Assembly: GCA_029962745.1 (NCBI GenBank)
Contig: CM057158.1
Span: 3,321,558 to 3,385,557 of the forward strand
From: Echinometra lucunter
Taxonomy: Eukaryota; Echinodermata; Echinoidea; Camarodonta; Echinometridae
Direction: 5' to 3'
DNA length: 64,000 nucleotides
The notes below the pieces were generated by a model. The model worked only from the letters and a program-made list of their open reading frames with translations. It was not told the DNA's origin and searched no databases. Within the stretch, counting starts at the first letter, position 1; every line of letters begins with the position of its first letter. Of this stretch, positions 58,662-64,000 are shown piece by piece. Both the position numbers and the translations under genes were made by a program.

Positions 58662-59620
58662 TAGCAGCAAATTTACACCATCACATTGTTCTTGTTCGTA
58701 TTTTGATGAGATTTTCGACACAGTTACTCCCTAGGATATGAGGATTAAAATGAGGTCAGCCATTAAAGGAAAACAAAAAGGAAAGTTTGTCAATTTTAAG
58801 TGAAATATTAGGTGCACAGACAAGGGGCCCCCCATCATACAAAGAGAATGGAGGTGGAAATAGGAAACCAATGCGTGGGACTGAATAAAGTGCTGCTGAA
58901 CGGTCATTGTCATTGACGGTGGTTTCCTTTCCTATCTAATGATAATGCCGACTATTTTGTGAAATCCAAAGGTAAAAGAGGAGGTTTTATTTTTCTTAAG
59001 TGTTCGGACACCCAACCCCCCACCCCCCTCCCCATCCTACTGCGTATTACATAAATTCCAGTCAATAATTCGTTCTCTACGATATTGATGACCGGTTTTA
59101 GCAGACAGTTTCCAACACATTGCATTTATCGGGATAATCGGGGATGCCTGACCGAAAACTACTAACTCGACAAATTAGAATGAAAATGATCGCTTCTTGG
59201 AGAGAGAAATGAAAAACATCTGCTCATTCACTATTTCATATTAATAAAATTAATATGTTACAGGAAAAGAGATATGAAAGTAGAGAAATAAATTCTACTC
59301 ACAGTACGAGTCCAGTTATATTTCGTTGTCCGACGCGACGCGGCGTGTGTACTGTACGTACGTACGAAAGACAAAAAAGTTACAAAATAATCGCAAATGC
59401 AATTTTGGCTGCATTGCCGTTTTGAGAAATTTTCTTGATATTTTTGGACTTCTACTTTTTATCTAAGTTGTTACAGCAAAAGTGTTGTCAGGGGAATAAT
59501 TATTCTGTTATCATACAGTCATGATAATTACTTCTTTTTTCCCCTTTCTCTCCAAATATTGTCTAGATCTATCTCTCCTCTGAATATAGTTCATTTCGTT
59601 TAATTTCGTCCTTTCTGAGT
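58662..59620. other. Non-coding DNA
   Basis: No gene is recognised. A CpG-rich piece (GACGCGACGCGGCGTG) lies at about 59332-59347. ACAGACAAGGGGCC at 58817 is related to a motif on the other side of element A (see findings). Confidence 0.4.
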
Positions 59621-59721
59621 TTCTTTCTTTCTTCCTTTCTCATTCTTTCTTTCTTTCTTTCTTTCAGCTTTCTTTCTTTCTTTCTTTCTTTTTTTTATTT
59701 CTTTCTTTCTTCCTTTCTCAG

Positions 59722-59757
<36 letters not shown>

Positions 59758-59795
59758 TTTTTATTTCTTTCTTTCTTCCTTTCTCAGTCTTTTGT

Positions 59796-59855
<60 letters not shown>

Positions 59856-59860
59856 TATCA
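59620..59860. repeat. (CTTT)n microsatellite
   Basis: About 240 bp of CTTT repeats with CTTCCTTTCTCAGT interruptions spaced about 60 bp apart, themselves a repeated block. Confidence 0.95.
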
Positions 59861-60020
59861 CAGAATGCTCACGTATTTACGACATACCTATAGGCCTACA
59901 GGTATAAAAGATAGAGGCTTAAGTGATAAGCAGTGAAACAGAAGGAGGGAAAAAATAAAGAGTAGTCAGAAGTGAAGTCAAATAGTTTTCTTTCTTTCTT
60001 TCTGTCGTGTTTTGGGATCG

Positions 60021-60520
60021 NNNNNNNNNNNNNNNNNNNNNNNNNNNNNNNNNNNNNNNNNNNNNNNNNNNNNNNNNNNNNNNNNNNNNNNNNNNNNNNN
60101 NNNNNNNNNNNNNNNNNNNNNNNNNNNNNNNNNNNNNNNNNNNNNNNNNNNNNNNNNNNNNNNNNNNNNNNNNNNNNNNNNNNNNNNNNNNNNNNNNNNN
60201 NNNNNNNNNNNNNNNNNNNNNNNNNNNNNNNNNNNNNNNNNNNNNNNNNNNNNNNNNNNNNNNNNNNNNNNNNNNNNNNNNNNNNNNNNNNNNNNNNNNN
60301 NNNNNNNNNNNNNNNNNNNNNNNNNNNNNNNNNNNNNNNNNNNNNNNNNNNNNNNNNNNNNNNNNNNNNNNNNNNNNNNNNNNNNNNNNNNNNNNNNNNN
60401 NNNNNNNNNNNNNNNNNNNNNNNNNNNNNNNNNNNNNNNNNNNNNNNNNNNNNNNNNNNNNNNNNNNNNNNNNNNNNNNNNNNNNNNNNNNNNNNNNNNN
60501 NNNNNNNNNNNNNNNNNNNN
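60021..60520. other. Assembly gap
   Basis: Exactly 500 N. The round size suggests a placeholder length. CTTT repeats occur just before it (59990-60002), so the missing sequence may be repeat. Confidence 0.99.
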
Positions 60521-61197
60521 CTTATACCATATTTTAAGTTCTGAAACAATACTACAAATTTCTTGGTTTTTATGATGTAATTGTCATAAAAAATTAACTG
60601 AGGCAATCCATGAAAAAATGGAAGCTTGTTTAAAATGCATGAATTGTTCTTCTTACTATAATTCATAGGCCTATACCTATATTTTTTTCTTAAAACTTTT
60701 ACGGAAGTGTTACAATTTATGAGAAGGTAAGATCAAACATTCACAAATTTTTTTTTTTTACTAAACTACACTGAATTTGTCACCACTTTATAACTTCAAC
60801 AACTACACAACTTAACTACTAATTTAAGCATCAACATCAAGCTGCACAAATCTATAGCTATTCTAAATTTCTCTACATCCGATTTATCAAGGATACCGTG
60901 AAAACATGATATCATGCATAATTCGAAGACTATAAACTTTAACACATGTATACTAGACAAAAGAGCACAATGACTTTTTCCATTCCTACAAAATTATTAC
61001 TAGATACTGACATCACTTTCTATGATAGAGTAAAATGACTTCATTTTGACCAGCATTTCTCTAAATACCAGAAAATAATTAATATGATTTTTTTTGGTCA
61101 CAGTATAGTAGTATACCCCTTGATATTTATTATATGTCCAGGAATGTTAGATGATAAACAAAATGATATACAATTCTTCAACTTCGCTAACATATAC

Positions 61198-61206
61198 TCA
61201 CTAATA

Positions 61207-61237
<31 letters not shown>

Positions 61238-61283
61238 TGATAATAATAATGATGATGATGATGATAATAATAATGATAATAAC

Positions 61284-61343
<60 letters not shown>

Positions 61344-61370
61344 AATAATAATAATAATAATGATAATCAT
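61198..61370. repeat. ATA/ATG trinucleotide microsatellite
   Basis: Blocks of AATAAT and ATGATG. It translates to poly-Ile/Met on both strands, not protein. Confidence 0.95.
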
Positions 61371-61439
61371 TATAACATCAATAATAATTGTAGTGATAAT
61401 TACTATTATCATTATAATGTTATATTATGTATAGTACTC

Positions 61440-61592
61440 AACTATGTCATATGTGTATCGTAATTCTGTATGTTTAAATATTGTTTTTTGTCATGCGACT
61501 GTATGCCCTGTACTATGTTGAAAAATATATATCCTGGGATTGTGGGTTACCCCTATTATTACAGCTATTGAAATAAATGGATTGAAAAAAAG
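61440..61592 (+). other. Possible retroposed 3' end
   Basis: GCTATTGAAATAAATGGATTGAAAAAAA combines AATAAA and a short A run after about 150 bp of non-coding sequence and a microsatellite. It may be the 3' end of a retrotransposed transcript. Weak support. Confidence 0.2.
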
Positions 61593-61864
61593 GGTTGTTT
61601 AATGCTGCATGGAAAGCCGGATGGAAAATGGAATTAATGCATCCTTTAGGAAGACATTAAGACGAGTCTAAATCTAGAAGTACCTTTTAAGAAACATATC
61701 AGGGATGAGGCGAAACCGAGCGTCTTTGGCAGAATTTATCTTCTGTAATGAAAAAGAAAAATAGAAAACTCTAGCATCGGAATAAATTTAGATTAAAATA
61801 TATATATCAATACTTGTCATTTACAGTTTTTGTACGATTTAAATAAATTCCTTCTAATTTCAAC

Positions 61865-63169
61865 GGGGTCCGACCACTTGACTGAAGGCCCACGAGACCG
61901 AAGGCCCGCGAGACCGACTTTTAAAAAATTCAGAGCCAAATATTTCCCGGTAACTCCGACTAGATTTAGTGGCGTAGCTAGGATTTCAGTTTAGGGGGCA
62001 GTAGTGAGCACGGGAAGAAGCGCGGAAGCTCCGACGTTCCTTTGAATCATTCCTTGTCTGCTCCCGCTCATCTTAATACGTCCTCTGCCTGTTATCGAGG
62101 GGGGGGGGGGGGGGGGGGGGTGAGGGAAGAGCAAAATAATTCCCGGTAACTAAGTTTAGAATCAGTGGCGTCGCTAGGGTTTCATTTTAGGGGGCGGTGG
62201 TGAGCGCGCGAAACGGCTCTCTGGGGGGGGGGGGGGGGATGCGGGGAGGGGTGTTTCCGCTACTTACAGTATATACTTACGTTGCCTAATTTCACTGACA
62301 CTACTTAATCATTAACTCTACTCATTTAACGTTTGTTTTTATGGTAATTCTGCTTCATGAACTTGTGCATTTAATGTTTAATGCCCCCCCCCCCCATTTC
62401 AGGCAGAAAACAGAAAACGTAAGAAGAGCGGGTGCAGACAAGGAACGATTCAAAGAAACGTCGAAGCTTCCGCACTTCGAATCCCCCCCCCCCCCCCCCG
62501 ATAACAGGCAGAGAACGTAAGAAGAGCAGGAGCAGGCAAGGAACAATCCGAAGAAAATGTCGGAGCTTCCGCGTGCTTTGCGTGGGAGGGGGAAAACTCC
62601 CCCTTTATTATGGAGCGCCTTTCGCACGCTCATTATTAAATGTTTCGCACACTTCGCGTGCTCACTATCGCCCCCTAAAATGAAATCCTAGCAAAGCCAC
62701 TGATTCTGGACTTAGTTACCGGGAAATTTTTTGCTCTGCCCCCCCCCCCCCCTGTTAACAGGCAGAGGACGTATTAAGATGAGCGAGAGCAGACAAGGAA
62801 CAATTCAAAGGAACGTCGGAGCTTTTGCACTTCTCACGGGGGGGGGGGGGAACACTCCGCCTCCCTGCACCCCGCCCCGGAGCGCGCTTCCCGTGCTCAC
62901 TACTACCCCCCTAAACTGAAATCCTAGTTACGCCACTAATTCTAGACGGAATTACCGGGAAATATTTGGCTCTGCCCCTCCCCCCTCTGATAACAGGCAC
63001 CTGTTACGCCACCGCCACGAGGCACCTTTAACCACTCGACCGCGGCATCTGATGAAGGAAAAAAAAAGTCGGTCTCGCGGGCCTTCGGTCTCGGGGGCCC
63101 TCCCTCTCGCGGGCCTTCGGTCTCGGGGGCCCTCCCTCTCGCGGGCCTTCGGTGAAGTGGGCTGTCACC
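61865..63169. mobile_element. Large modular foldback element B (same superfamily as A)
   Basis: ATTTCAAC lies exactly at both edges (61857-61864 and 63170-63177), an 8-bp target duplication. Ends: GGGGTCCGACCACTTGACTG on the left, and on the right several copies of a GAAGGCCCGCGAGACC-type motif in inverted orientation. Arms contain modules with TTCCCGGTAACT, AGTGGCGTAGCTAGGATTTC and AGCTCCGACGTTCCTTTGAA, present twice on the left and twice inverted on the right. G tracts in the left arm face C tracts in the right. The loop is about 62250-62390. Confidence 0.8.
63015..63055 (-). repeat. tRNA-like A-box fragment inside element B
   Basis: On the minus strand, GCCGCGGTCGAGTGGTTAAA resembles the 5' half of a serine/leucine-type tRNA. 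No matching 3' half is present and the left arm of element B lacks it, so it looks like a later insertion or a SINE piece. Confidence 0.4.
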
Positions 63170-63409
63170 ATTTCAACAAACATATTTTTGAAATAAAAAA
63201 AAAATCAAACCAATAGACTTCAATGACTTACTATATGCTCCACATGAAAATTCATATTTATTTGTATTGACTGATTTCATTTCACCAAATCATTTTTTTT
63301 CTCAAAACATATCATAAATACATGCGGTAATACAGACGTGTAATGACTACATTTCATTTTTCATTATTCTCTTAAAACATAAAGAAAAAACTAAATACAG
63401 ATGAATGTT

Positions 63410-63575
63410 GCAAAATCAAATTGAATAAATAGATGAATGAATAAATGAATGAATAAAATATAAATGACTACATAAATAATTAAAAAATAAATAAATAAGT
63501 AAATAAATGCATACATACATACTTACATACAAATACATATCTTACAAAATAAATGAGTAAATAAATAGATAAAAT
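63410..63575. repeat. (AAAT)n-rich microsatellite
   Basis: AATAAATAGATGAATGAATA and similar tetranucleotide runs, with a CATA block at 63511-63530. Confidence 0.9.
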
Positions 63576-63584
63576 AAAAAAATA

Positions 63585-63820
63585 TGATGATGATGATTTA
63601 CAGCATTTGAATGGCGAAACATCTCTGTTTTAAAAACATTCAAAGTTGCAGACTCCTCCAGTAAAGTTAGCATTTAAATGTCTACTTAAATGACTGATGA
63701 AAGATGTGAGTCTTTAGCGAAGCTTTGAAGTGATATCGGCTGTCCATTTCACGAAGAAATGATGGGAGGGAGGGAGGGAGTTCCATAGGCGAGGGGCATT
63801 AGATGAAAATACCCGTCTCC
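63585..63820. repeat. Dispersed repeat related to that at 27.36 kb
   Basis: ATGATGATGATTTACAGC at one edge, and GTGAGTCTTTAGCGAAGC followed by GGGAGGGAGGGAGTTCCATA at the other. The edge microsatellite and the GTGAGTTTTxxG piece recall the repeat at 27358-27665. Confidence 0.35.
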
Positions 63821-64000
63821 ATTAAATTTATAGATAAATAAATGGAGCTAATATTTCAGTTCATCAGTGAGGTGCATTATAATGTCAACTGAACAAAGCA
63901 CTGCCCTTTGATCTTATTACCTCTCTACAGCATTTTTAAAACAAGCTTATTCCTTTGCAGATATATACATTAAACTTTTGGGGGGGCATTTATCTACAAA

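Noticed and set aside
60007..60666. Long frames of unknown residues
   Set aside because: They span the N gap and have no sequence support.
61084..61434. Poly-Ile/Met frames on both strands
   Set aside because: Translation of an ATA/ATG microsatellite.

Overview
The window looks like nuclear DNA from a marine invertebrate, most likely an echinoderm and probably a sea urchin. It is AT-rich and has no operons or dense genes. It carries many microsatellites, long G/C homopolymers, small foldback elements and 3'-end fragments of non-LTR retrotransposons. The repeat types fit sea-urchin intergenic or intronic DNA: nuclear-receptor-like tandem repeats, TU-like foldback elements and elements ending in TTTCATAAAACTT. 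The species is an inference. I find no intact protein gene that I would defend. The only protein signals with family-level resemblance are decayed mobile-element proteins.

The two halves differ. Positions 1-36.7 kb hold few large insertions. There are two copies of a short-motif foldback element (947-1519 and 26871-27198), small elements with inverted ends (7.76, 11.25, 24.80 and 35.66 kb), microsatellites and pyrimidine tracts. There are also several stretches of complex sequence rich in transcription-factor-like motifs, possible cis-regulatory DNA: 10.43, 13.3, 18.5, 19.0, 19.8, 22.2, 32.3 and 33.9 kb. A YY1/ETS/CCAAT cluster at 6.77 kb may be a promoter; an unrecognised 120-codon ORF starts about 80 bp downstream.

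Positions 36.7-50.2 kb are a stack of insertions. A 5'-truncated LINE pseudogene (minus strand) is followed by two tandem-repeat elements whose about 150-bp unit contains perfect or near-perfect DR1 motifs. The second of these is split by a long-inverted-repeat element (39403-49830). That element is in turn split by a 7.5-kb element with perfect 26-bp terminal repeats (39520-47005), which contains remnants of a PIF/Harbinger-type transposase. The host element also holds a TTAA-flanked piggyBac-like MITE and a 12-copy minisatellite with higher-order structure. The Harbinger-like element holds two further foldback structures.

Positions 50.2-64 kb contain more foldbacks, including a perfect 47-bp inverted repeat, a second LINE 3' fragment and a tRNA-like SINE fragment. 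They also contain two large modular foldback elements (55016-58653 and 61865-63169). These share the terminal motif GGGGTC, short tandem motifs at their ends and flanking 8-bp direct repeats, so they probably belong to one superfamily. A 500-base assembly gap at 60021-60520 follows a long CTTT microsatellite.

The genes do not work together in a pathway. The content is mobile DNA plus possible regulatory sequence. The most notable biology is the layered insertion history and the repeated use of one architecture: short motifs arrayed in one orientation, then in the opposite one.
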